64,000 bases of DNA from Pyronema omphalodes (lineage: Eukaryota; Ascomycota; Pezizomycetes; Pezizales; Pyronemataceae): assembly GCA_024516155.1 (NCBI GenBank), contig JAJJXM010000023.1, forward strand, positions 310,001 to 374,000. Reading direction: 5' to 3'. Below the pieces are notes generated by a model that had not been told where the DNA came from, did not search any database, and saw only the letters and a program-made list of their open reading frames with translations. Shown piece after piece: positions 21,541 to 31,973 of the stretch. Every line of letters begins with the position of its first letter. The stretch's first letter is position 1. The position numbers and the translations under genes were made by a program.

Positions 21541-24038
21541 TCAAATCTCCTTTATGCATTTCAACTCACCCCCTGCACCCCAAATTTCTATGACCTTCTC
21601 GGCTCCAACAACTTTAACCACCCCCTCAACCAATGGTCCTTCAACCACACATAGCATCATCAAATCATCACTCGTGATACTTTTTGCACTCTCTACCTTT
21701 AACCCCTCTGAATTCCAAGTCTTCTCAAGAACTCTCAGATAATATGCCCCCGCCTCCTTTGCTGCATTCGCCTCTGTGATGTCCACCTCCTTCTCCGGCC
21801 AGCACGTTCTCCTAGTTTCTATGTCATGCTTCATTACGCACTCCTTCAGCATCTTAAATAGCTGTTCGTAAAATCCCATCAAAACTGGAATTGGAGAATT
21901 TTTCAGAACCTGAACAAGTACACCAGTAAACTCATTTCGGTCATCTGCATGACTTTTCAATGGTGTTGTTTCCCCCCGAGCATGTACAAGAGAAATATCA
22001 TAAATGCGCTTCAACACGCCGCGGAGAATATTTACCACCAGCTCAGCATCCGCTGGAGTTAGGGGTTCCACAAGACGGGGGATAACCAGATTTAGGGCCG
22101 TAGAAATTGACAGCGGAGTGGCAGTGTTGGATGATAGGAGGCCAACAGTGACTCGTGATATTTGTTCAGGACAGGAGGAAATTAGAATGGAGCTGCCTGC
22201 GAAGCCTAACGTTCCCAGTGGGCGTGAAAGTGAAGGAATAAGCTTCTGGCTGTCAGATTTTGGTTGAGGGGAGCTAGGAGGTATTATGGAGGGCATTTCA
22301 GAGCAAGGGGTCGTGATGAGGTTGTAAGAGGATGCGGACAAAGTTTGCCCGGATATCTTGGCGGTCTTTAAGCGCTTTACCGTAGTTGTGTTTGTAGTGG
22401 CTGAGTCTTCGGATGATGTGGATTCGAGGTTTATGGTGCGCTTTCGGGATTCTAGTCGGCCATCTGTGATTTTTACCAGGCCGAGCCGGGTTTCTAGATC
22501 GGGAAGATTTTCAGTTTGAAGTTCTTCTGTAAGTTGGTCAGAGGGGGTTTCCGGACTATTTTCGCGTTCTTCGAGTGCCTCTGCTCTTTGCTCAAGCACC
22601 TGGATTATCGTCTTGAGATCTTCCACCTGCTTCATAAGCTTCTCCGTCTTCTTCTCCTGACTTTCCGTACGTTCCACTTCCTTCTTCCATTCTTCCAACA
22701 ACTCCATATTCTTCTCCCTCTGCTCCACGTCGTGGTCTACTGCTCCCAGCTCCTTCTCTCTTGTTCTCAGCTCCTTCTCTCTTCTTTCCAGCTCTTTGTC
22801 TCTCGTTTCTAGCTCTTTCTCTCTCGCCTCCAACCCCTCTATATTCCTCTCCCTCTCATCTAGTGCATTAGCCCTTGTTTCTAGATCTTCAATATCTTGC
22901 TGCCACTTCTCATTCTCCCTCACTCTTTCCTTCCTCCATTGCTTCGCCTTGCATGCCTTTTGTGCCTTTGCTGCTTTCTGGTAGCATTCTTTAAGCACAT
23001 CTTCCATTCTCAATTCTCTCTTCGTCGTGCGAGTCTTCACCTCTTCGACTTGCTTCATTACTTCCCCAAGAGCTTTCTCCAACTCCATCCTCTTCTTTTC
23101 ATCTCTCTTTCTATCCTCGAAAATCTTCACTGCCAGCCTTTCTCTCTCTTCAATCTCTTCTTCCAACTCCATAATCTTTTCTCGTGTCTGCCCTTCAGCC
23201 TCCTTCTCAAGTTCATATATCCTAAGTTTAGTCCTTTCAACCTCCATCGACATCGCCTCCTTTACTGTCCTCAACCTTTCATTCTCTTCCTCCAAGCTTG
23301 CAATCCTCTCCAACCTCCTATCCAGTTCCTCCTGTTGATTGCCGATTTCCTGATCCATATTTCCAACTCTCTGTTTCACAGCCTCCAGCTCTTCAATCAG
23401 TTGATTTTCGCGTATCTGGCATTCCGCCATCGCCTCTTCAACTGCCTGTTTTTCACGCATCTGGCAAGCAACAACCGTCTCCTGCAGCTCAGCCACCTTT
23501 TCTTCAATCCCAGTCGCCGTCTGTCTCTGCTCTCTTTCCTTCTCTAATTCCGTAGTCTTGTCCAAAAGTTTCTTCTCCAGAAACCTAATCCGTTTCCGTG
23601 ATTCCTCTTTCGTTTCACACTTCTTCATCAACGTCCTATTTTTTGCTCTCAACTTGTCTCCCTCCTCATTTAGAGCCTGTAATGTGCTGTTTTGTTTCTC
23701 AATCTCGGATTGGAGGGTGTCGCGCGTGGATGATAGTTCTTCGATAGAGGATCGGATCCCGGAGGTTTCATTGTGATAACTGGCGTTGGAAGCGAGGGTT
23801 CTATTTTCATGAAGAAGGGCCTGAGCGCGGGTTGCCAATAGAGTGAGAAGATGAGTTTGGGGATTAGCATTTGGCGGAGTATTGATGAGGATAGTAGTAG
23901 CCTAAAAGTAGAGATATCGTTAGCAGGTTTACCGAATAGCTAGACAGGTATCGGATATCAGGAGGTGTCGAATACCAAAGTACGACGAAGAAATGCCGAA
24001 TGTAGTTTCCATTTCTCTGCTTCTTCTGAAGATTGCAT
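21541..24038 (-). CDS. Large coiled-coil protein of unknown function
   Basis: Two exons are read: 24038-23976 (21 codons, starting MQSSEEAEKW) and 23901-21541. The 74-nt intron has a GTATTC donor, a branch site CTAAC and a CTTTTAG acceptor; phase 0 closes and gives 807 aa. Residues from about 60 to 470 are an almost continuous Glu/Lys/Arg-rich coiled coil with heptad character, including repeats such as EKELETRDKELERREKEL. A Ser/Thr-rich linker with a basic stretch (TTTVKRLKTAKISG) follows. The last ~230 residues look globular and contain VIPRLVEPLTPADAELVVNI and MMLCVVEGPLVEGVVKVVG. I do not recognise this C-terminal domain. No membrane segment or signal peptide is seen. A scaffold or structural role is only a guess. 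An alternative start inside exon 2 would need TTG, so the two-exon model is preferred. Confidence 0.75.
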
Positions 24039-24321
24039 CTTTACCGATACCGAAAGCAATGTTGATAGTTTAGCCTTTTCTCATGACGAAAATTTTGATC
24101 CCAAGGCAACGCAAAGCAAAAAGAAAAAAAAAGATGGAAATGGAGGAATATGGAGATGGAAAAAACAACATGCATTAAATCCATTAGGTCTTAGGTCTCG
24201 TATCCAACACCTAACCCTACTCACCGCACCTCTATCTGATCCAATCAATCCTACCAACCAAAATATAAACCAAAATCTCATCCAAAAAAAATCAGTATCT
24301 ACATCATTCCAAAACCCCCCT

Positions 24322-27300
24322 CTACCAAGCCAACCCCTTAACCTTCTCACTAACAGCCTCCTTCGACGCCAACGTCAAAACCGCCGCTCTCTGAGCCCTC
24401 TCAACGGCATCGGCAATCCCATCCCCTCTAACCAACCCCGCGACCAAAACCCCCAAAAACGTATCCCCCGCACCATTAACCCCAACAACATCACCATTTA
24501 CCTTCTCCGCGGGGAAATATCTCACCTCCACTAAACCATTCCATCGTAACCGAAACCCATCAATCACAAACCCACCCCTTCTTCCATCTTTTTCATCTTT
24601 CTGTTCCCAATCCTCCAGGATACGGACTACTAGGCATCCTTTTTCTCCTAGCTTAATAAATAAACGTGGGATATAGGGGAGGAGTTGGATCGCTTTGGTG
24701 ATTAGGCCGTCGGATTGTAGGTCTAGTGATATACGACGGGATAACGTGGTTATGCTGTCCCGGAATTCGGAGGTTATGAGGAAGGAGTCTAGGACTGGCC
24801 ACCAGGGGAGAGAGGTGGAGAAGAGGTCTTGTGTGAGACAGGATTGGTAGAGGGTTGTGAGTTCGAGGAGGTTGGGCGTGGAGGCGTAGAGAGGCGTGGA
24901 GGGGTATACTAGGGGTGTTGTGGTACCGGGGGGGAAGAGACGGGTTGATTTAATGGTGCTGGTGGGTTCGAAGATTACTGCGGGATAAATATTGTTAGCC
25001 AGGGTGGGGGTATGATAAAGGTATAATTATAGTCAAAATCAAGATCAAGACATGAAAAATGGAGAATAGCAGACAATAAGGAATAAAAAAAGACATGGAG
25101 CAAAAACATACCTTTCTTCCCTTTCCTAGCCGCCTCTTTCATCACCGCCATAATAGTGTCCGAGGATAAATTCCCATCGACAACAACCCATTCCGCCAAC
25201 CCACCGCCGATTTCACCCCTTACTTCCTCCTCCTGTAATCCCTCTTCCACCGCCGCCATATCCGCAGCAGAAACAAATAATCCTCCCTTAGCATCATTAA
25301 TCGCTACATATCTCGGTGTTCCCATCCCCTCCACAACCTTAATCCCATCAACACCCATCCCCCGTTCCTGGAGTTTCTTTAACGCCCAGTCGCCGCTGGA
25401 ATCATTACCAATGGCGGCAACTAGTCGTGTAGGAATCCCGCTGAGGTGAAGGGCGTAGGCTACGTTGTTTCCTACGCCCCCGAGGGATTCTGTAATGGTG
25501 CTGGGATTGGAGGTTTCTGGGACGGGAGGGGAGTGCGGGTCGCAGAGGATGTCGACGGCTAGGGCACCGAGGACTAGGGCTTTTGGGGCGGGAGCGGCGG
25601 GGACGGCTGGAGGGGTTGGTGGGGTGAGGACGGGAGAGATAGTGGCAGCAGCAGGAGGAGTGATGGGAGGAGGTTGGAAGGAGGAACGAACGGGTTGTTG
25701 GTTGCCTGAAATTATGGCTTCGGTACGGGCGTGGATTGATTCAGGGCTTGATTCTCTATATTATACACAACCAATTCGTCAACATTATTCCACCATAGTA
25801 AGAACAAACAGAGAAAAAAATAACAGCAAAAAATAGAGAGAAAAGAAAGAAGAGAAGAAAAAAAAAATAAAAAGAAAGGAAAGAAAAATCTCCATTAAAG
25901 CGCATCATCCTTTCTTCCATTCATCCATCGTCCTCCTGTCTCGATGTGGTATCATCAAAAACAAAAACAAAAGCAAAAAACCGCAAAAATTCAAAAAAAG
26001 CAACGCATTAAAAACCATAAGAGCGGTCTGACCCTTCCAATTTCGACAATTCGACAGCAACCTGTGCGCCCATTTTCGCATTATTCAAAATCAAGCCTCT
26101 ATTAGCTTTGATACTTCTCCCCTCGGTACGACGTAGAATATCCGCAAGAATAAACGGCGTGTTATCTTTTCCGCTTGCTCCTGCTGCTTCGGCTGCTGAT
26201 ACTGCTGATTTGATAATGGATTGAATTTCGCTGTTTGGAATCTCGAATTCAGACGGGATTGGGTTGGCGAAAAGTTGGCCGGAGGTTAGACCTAGAGCGT
26301 GAGAGGCATCTAAGGTATTGTTGTGTTAGCATAATGATTTTTGCTGATGCTTGTAATAATTCTCCTCCATGAGACTGGCTATGCCGCTGGATTGTCTATA
26401 TAGGAATCCCGTTCCACGCTGGTGGGACGGAGACAAGAGAAAAACTTACAAATAATACTAGCAGCCTCCTTAGCATCCTTAACAACACTAGGGCTCTTGA
26501 TTCCTGCTTCTCTGGAGTAAAACGCAGGATACATATCACTTCCAAAGGTGCCTACATAGACACCTTCAGTCTCCAAATACTCCAGAGTTCTCTCTAGATC
26601 CAAGAATGCCTTGGAGCCTGCACAAACTACTGCAACCGGAGTACGTCCTAATTCTGTAAGATCCGCAGAGATATCCATGGTCTTCTCTACACCCCTGTGA
26701 ACTCCTCCAAGACCTCCGGTTGCGAAGACTTTGATTCCTGCGAGGTGGGCTATTACGCTGGTACCTGCGATTGTTGTACCACCGACTAGAGCGCGGGAGG
26801 GATCATTCATTGCCTGGTTGGTGCCTAAGTATTAGCAATTGACCATGAATGATATACCAATCCGCCCAACACCCCCCGGACCAAAAACCCAGCCCTATCC
26901 ACACAAAGCCAAAAGCAAAACCAACAGCGGCAAATATCCCAGATCAAGAATCGCAAGAATCAACCTACCGACCCCAAAGCAAACGCCAAATCCCTCCTAG
27001 AAACCTTCATCTTGCGAGTACCATCATAATTCGCCGAATCCGTCATTTGCTCCATTTCCTTAGAACTCAACCCAACAACAGCTTTTCCGTTTAGCATACA
27101 GATTGTTGCCGGGACTGCTCCGTGCGCTCGGATTACTGCTTCGATGTCTTGTGCGAGTTCTAGGTTTTGGGGGTGCGGGAAGCCTAGAGAGAGGAGGGGG
27201 GTTAGCTGCTTGTTATGGTTTCTTGCTTCCTCCTCATGCCATTGCCATTGCCATTGCCATTGCCATTGCCATTGCCATTAATGGGGTTTGTAAAAGCCGG

Positions 27301-27684
27301 AAATTGAAAATTGGGGATCAGGAATGAGGACCAGGAAGTAAATCGAGAACTCCGCAATCCCCAATCCCCAATTCCCATCCGCAATCCCCAATCCCCATCT
27401 ACCTCCCCAAAAATCATCAAACACTAACCATGAGTATAAATCGCACTCTCAAGCGCAACCACAGGTTGTCCCGCATTAAGAGCACTCTTGACTTCATCTG
27501 AGATCTTCAGGAACTGTGCGAAGCCTGCAGGTCGGGGCCTTAGGGTTGCGAGGCCGCGAGCGAGCGTAGAGAGCGAAGCGGGCGTAGTGAGCGCAGCAGG
27601 CGTTGCGGGTGTTACGAGGCGGGTGCGGGAGCTGGGAATATTAGGAAGCCGACGACGTATCGTTGATGAAGATAGTAAACGCAT
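24322..27684 (-). CDS. Bifunctional pseudouridine-5'-phosphate glycosidase / PfkB pseudouridine kinase
   Basis: Pseudouridine catabolism. The PfkB half phosphorylates pseudouridine, and the IndA/PsuG half splits the C-C glycosidic bond to uracil and ribose 5-phosphate. Six exons are read: 27684-27429, 27183-26969, 26813-26450, 26309-26033, 25755-25112 and 24977-24322. All phases close, giving 803 aa. The first ~35 residues are basic and hydroxylated, suggesting a mitochondrial presequence. Glycosidase motifs: VALESAIYTHGFPHPQN (Glu79), VGGTTIAGT, VFATGGLGGVHRG and VVCAGSKAFLDL, whose Lys225 matches the catalytic lysine. Kinase motifs: ALVLGALAVDIL, the GG of ESLGGVGNNVAYAL, and VNGAGDTFLGVL with GAGD at 754-757 and Asp757 as catalytic base. 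The fused layout matches S. pombe C1861.05. The intron 4 donor (GTCAGA) is weak, and a stop lies 21 nt beyond it at 26008-26010. Confidence 0.9.
27238..27279. repeat. (GCCATT)7 in intron 1 of the pseudouridine gene
   Basis: Seven perfect hexamer copies lie within the 245-nt first intron (27184-27428), so length changes would not alter the protein. Confidence 0.95.
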
Positions 27685-28395
27685 TATTATCTTCCTATTA
27701 TTGAAACCTGGTGAATAGAAACGATAGACTAGCGAGGTGAGTTACAGACGCGGTGAGGTGTGAGGTGAGGTGAACTGATGATGGCACGAGTATGTATGTA
27801 GGAAGGAGCTCCAGTAGTGCTGTGGTTGCTGCTGTGGTATAGGAACGGAGATTTCCGTGCGCGTTGCGTTGCGTTGCGTTGTCGCGTGGTGGAAGCTAAG
27901 CTAAGCTAAGCTAGGTGAAGCTAGGTATGGCACCTGCCACCACCGGGGAAACGAAGAGCTAAGGAAGGATAAGGAAAGCTTGAGCTGGTTGTGCGTAGTG
28001 CGCATGTGGGGTATGGGTGTGTTATGCACGCTAATGGGTGATGTTTCAACTTTCGCATGTTTTGCGTGTTTTTTGTGGCATATGTATATCTTCTTCGTTA
28101 ATATAATACCAGCGAGCATAGCACCTGAAATTTCTAGAGCCCAAATTCAGGAAATCCGGGATCTGGAATTAATGATTAAGAACTGAGAATACTGTATCTA
28201 GGATCAACGAATCCAGGATAATTCAAAGCTTTTGGTTACAAAGAATAAATTCTTTTGCGTGTGTAGCCAACAAAAAAACCCCTCCAATAACAGAAACATA
28301 AACATAGCTAATACTACAGCATGATAAAAAAAAAACACAAGTCTCATCTTTTCCCCTTCCTATTTCCCTTCCCCAATCACCATCCCTTCACTTTT
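27685..28395. other. Spacer between pseudouridine gene and ost1
   Basis: Upstream region of the minus-strand pseudouridine gene and 3' flank of ost1. It has GGTGAGGTGA runs near 27750, GCGTT repeats near 27862-27880 and AAGCT repeats near 27894-27920. No gene is seen. Confidence 0.55.
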
Positions 28396-30124
28396 CTATT
28401 TCTCCGCCACCTCCTTCTTCTTCGGTTGAATCCTAACATCAATCCTCGAAACAATCCAAGAAACCAAAAACAGGGCACTGAGGGCAGAAAAGATAACATA
28501 GGGTTTCCTATAGAAATCGACAGGCGAAAGGTTATAGCTAACCCTAAGTTCACGGCCCTGAAGTTCATCGACTACGTTTGACATGCGGAGTTTAATGGCG
28601 GTGCGACCGAGGGTGTCCATGAAGGTTTTGTGGAGGAATCTTTCTTCGGTGTGGATTGGGAGGGGGGAGAACCAGGCGACGTCACTGGGGGGTGTTAGTT
28701 TACTCTAGGGGTTTTATGGGAATGAGGGGTTGTGTGTATGGGGTAAGAGCGGATTGAGAGTTCGGGGTAGCGATCCATGAGGGAGAGCTATAAACTCCGT
28801 AACTCAAAGGCTCGAAAATGCCAAGAAAATATTTGTGGAATGTAAAGCACGTGGGGATATTTGGATCACTTACGTAGCTCCCTCGGGAAGAATAACAGTG
28901 ACGGAAACATCCTTGTAAACCATAGGCTCCTTGGGACCCTCCATGAAGGGAACCCTCAAAACGTAATTACCAGACGATCCTCTCTGGCGGACAAAGTTCC
29001 TCAAATCATGGTTCCATCCTAGGGTGTAGGTATAATTCCAACCACCAAAGAGGGGGTAACGAGGTTTTAGTTCAAGGTGAGCTTCACCGAGCTTCTGTTC
29101 CTTACGGAAACGAGATGTAGAAACGTTACCGATTTCATCGGTGTAGTAAGGGTTGAGAGGAAAGTTTGTAAGGCCGTAGGTAAGCGACTTGATGGCTGCG
29201 GTAGGGGGGTTTAGGTAGTTGGTTGCGGTCCATTTGACACGGTTGAAGTTGTCTTTCAACTTTGCGCCAGCGTTGGTGAGAGCATATTTCTCCTCAATGG
29301 CAAGGTTTCCACCCCAGTGAGAAACTTCAATCTCACGGGAAAAGGTCTCGACAGTAATCACAGGGAGGGTGTACTCGTAACGGAGGGAGATCACATTACC
29401 ACTAAGCTGCGCAGGAGTAACATCCTCATAGGGGCCGTAGGTAATTGTAGATCCGAGCTTTGCGGGGTCGGAAGATCCGTCAGATTTGGGCTCGAGCTGA
29501 GTGTAGTCCGGGACCTCATTGTTGATGAGCTTAATCTTTGTCTTTTGTTTTCCGGTCTCGTATGCGCTTCTCGAATACTGCGTTCCGGTCCACTTGAGGT
29601 ATTGTCTATCGACTTGGTTGATCTCGGCGGGGATGGGTTCAACAACACCGGTCAAGCCAATTGCGATGTGTAAGGTAATTTGTTCTTCGGGTTTGACGGG
29701 CTCCGAAATGAAGACTCGGTACCATTGCGTAGGGCTGGACAGTGCGTTAGATCGGGTATTGCTACTACCACACTCACAAAACTTACCCAGGGGATTGCGC
29801 CTTTGCCACGTCTAAAAATCCTAAAACTCCGGCTTTGTCTCGTGCTTCAAGGTAGCTTATTCTCTCTGCTACTTCCCTATCAAAAGGAATATAGTAATCT
29901 GTCTGTGGCTCCTTGGAAATATTCTCAACTACAACCGCAATGACCTCCCTCTGGTAAGGTTTTGTTAGGTCGATATTGCGGAGGAGGTTGGTATTTTTGA
30001 AGACCGGGGGTGGTGTGAATTTCTCTGGGAGGTTGAGCTGTGGTGCGGTCTCAGGTGCAGCTTGCGCGAAGGCGACAAAGAGCGAGGTGAGCAATACAGC
30101 TCCGCGAGCAAGAAAGGATCGCAT
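28396..30124 (-). CDS. ost1: Oligosaccharyltransferase subunit Ost1 (ribophorin I)
   Basis: Essential subunit of the ER oligosaccharyltransferase that transfers the lipid-linked glycan to Asn in nascent proteins. Three exons are read: 30124-29787, 29734-28874 and 28684-28396, with introns of 52 nt (29735-29786) and 189 nt. Phases close and give 495 aa, close to the family's usual length. A cleavable signal peptide spans residues 1-22 (LARGAVLLTSLFVAFAQA). The luminal ribophorin I domain includes NLLRNIDLTKPYQREVIAV near the start, EPQTDYYIPFD, TLHIAIGLTGVVEPIPAEI across exon 2, and EVSHWGGNLAIEEKYALTN, the hallmark HWGNI/L region. A single C-terminal membrane anchor (VIFSALSALFLVSWIVSRI) is followed by a basic, Lys-rich tail ending KKKEVAEK, a typical topology for Ost1. 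Confidence 0.95.
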
Positions 30125-30820
30125 CTTCGTGGCCGGCTAGCTTTGGCCAACGGAATTGGTGTTTCTGGGAGTCGTCCTGGACAATTGATGACCGACTACT
30201 GCTCCGTTCCGGTACAGCTTGGATCCAGATGCTGTTGTCGTGGAAGGTTACGTGGTGCTTTGTAGGATTAGAAATACGCGTTCCTGGCGTATGCGCGGTG
30301 GTGCTCCGCTGGTTCGGCGAGGACAAGCTTTAGCGGCAGTTTACGAGTGGATGTACAAGGGTCATTCACTGTGTGTCACCCGGGCAGTATCATTGATAGA
30401 TTTGGTGCGGTTGACCAGATGGTTGGGACGGTTGGACATTGTTAGGAGCATCAGCAGACTGAATAGGCAGCCGAAAGGGAGTCAGGAATTCAGGGCAGGC
30501 GGTGATACAGTTGAGCAGTTGAGTAGGATAGTCCAGTCATCTTGGATGGGGGGGGGGGAAGGGGGGGAAGGGGGAGGGGATCGATGAGCAAGCTGGGAGC
30601 TGGGTGGGAGTTTTGCCCTGGGACGCAGGAGCCACCACAGAAATGAGAAGGCCAGACCGACGACATTTATTTTCTTTAGACGGACTGGCATCATAGCGAG
30701 GAATTTAAGCAGGAAAGATCGAAGCACAACAGGGTGAAACAGAACAGTGTGTAGCCATCGAAGGATCGAAGCATCGAAGCATCGAAGCACAGCAGATTAA
30801 TCCAGAAATCGACAAAGTTA

Positions 30821-30850
30821 CAGCACAGCACAGCACAGCACAGCACAGCA
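30821..30850. repeat. (CAGCA)6 microsatellite
   Basis: Six perfect pentamer copies of CAGCA in the ost1/YML020W-like spacer. Confidence 0.9.
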
Positions 30851-30948
30851 ACTTGCACAACAGCGTAAAACCAAGAAGCATCCAAGCACACACCAGCGCA
30901 GGCACAGCAGCACAGTGAGCGTGTTTTTTAGGCTCTTTGCAGCAGAAG

Positions 30949-30978
30949 CATCATCATCATCATCATCATCATCATCAT
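30949..30978. repeat. (CAT)10 microsatellite
   Basis: Ten perfect CAT triplets in the ost1/YML020W-like intergenic region. On the minus strand it reads as a poly-Asp frame, which is an artefact. Confidence 0.95.
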
Positions 30979-31973
30979 AGTCAGCATCATAGCCCAGCAT
31001 AACAGTGGCACAACTGCATAATTTTCAACCGCAGGAGTTTAACTTACAGTCAGCAACAACAGAAAAGCTTGCTCGCCACAGCACTTTGAAGCAAGCTCCA
31101 CCACCACCACCAACTCTCCCTTACTCACCACGACTACGCCCACTACATAGACATTTTCAAAGGTATCCAATCCATCCACTCGAGGGAGCAGCCAGAGAAA
31201 TCAAATCCACTTGAACAATCAGAGAAACATAATCCACTCGATTTAACCAGAGAAGCCCTACACTCAAACAACCAGAGAAATTCATCCAAACAACCTGAAA
31301 AGAAAAGAAAAATCCACCACTCCCACCACTCCCACAAACTGACTACAGCGGCTCCCCACTTCAACCATCTCAAATTCCCGCTACCACCCACCGGTCGTCT
31401 CCGCAAAATAACCCTCATCGCAGGCTGATCTGGGGAGCTGCTCGGCTACCATTTAAGCTCGCGGACATCCCGAATCGGCGCTGGCCCGACTTCTCTAAAA
31501 CGTCCAAGGCGGAATAGGCCCTGCTCAACCGATCGATAGCATCCAGCCCAACCCAACCAAGCAACCGCAAGCTACGCCCAAGCAGTGGCACTTATTTCCA
31601 AGTTCCAACCACCCGCGAACCACCACCACCACCACCACCAACTACCACCACTACACCAACTGCCACCAGCACCATCCCAAAACTTCGAAAAAAGCTAAAG
31701 AACACCTGCATCACCCAGCCAACCACCGTCTAACCACCCGAAACGGTGGTGACAAAACCATAACAACATCCTCCTCCCTCCACCCCCCCCCCCACTGACC
31801 CACAGATCGAGAACACAACACGCTCGCTTCTCGCATCGGCACTGCAGCTCCCGTCTACAGCCCGGCTACCTCGACGTATTAGCAACCATACTATAAACAA
31901 CACAAAACACAGGCCTACCGTCGAACGAGAGCCAGAGAGCCAGTACCCCGCTGCTGTCTCCTGAGTTGTAACT

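Larger units (their letters stand above)
30125..31973. other. Divergent promoter region between ost1 and the YML020W-like gene
   Basis: The two genes are transcribed away from each other from this 1.85-kb stretch. It holds a G-rich run at 30546-30580, CATCGAAG repeats near 30760-30789, CAGCA and CAT microsatellites, CCA repeats near 31618-31660 and a poly-C run near 31777-31795. The DNA from about 31560 is C/A-rich like a fungal 5' leader. No ORF here looks coding. Confidence 0.6.

Noticed and set aside
22897..23547. 216-codon plus-strand Leu/Phe/Ser frame that looks membrane-like
   Set aside because: Antisense of the Glu/Lys coiled coil at 21541-24038; hydrophobicity comes from complementing GAR codons.
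31000..31420. CRISPR-like or satellite array suggested by CCA, CAT and CAGCA runs
   Set aside because: Simple microsatellites without regular spacers; the organism is a fungus.
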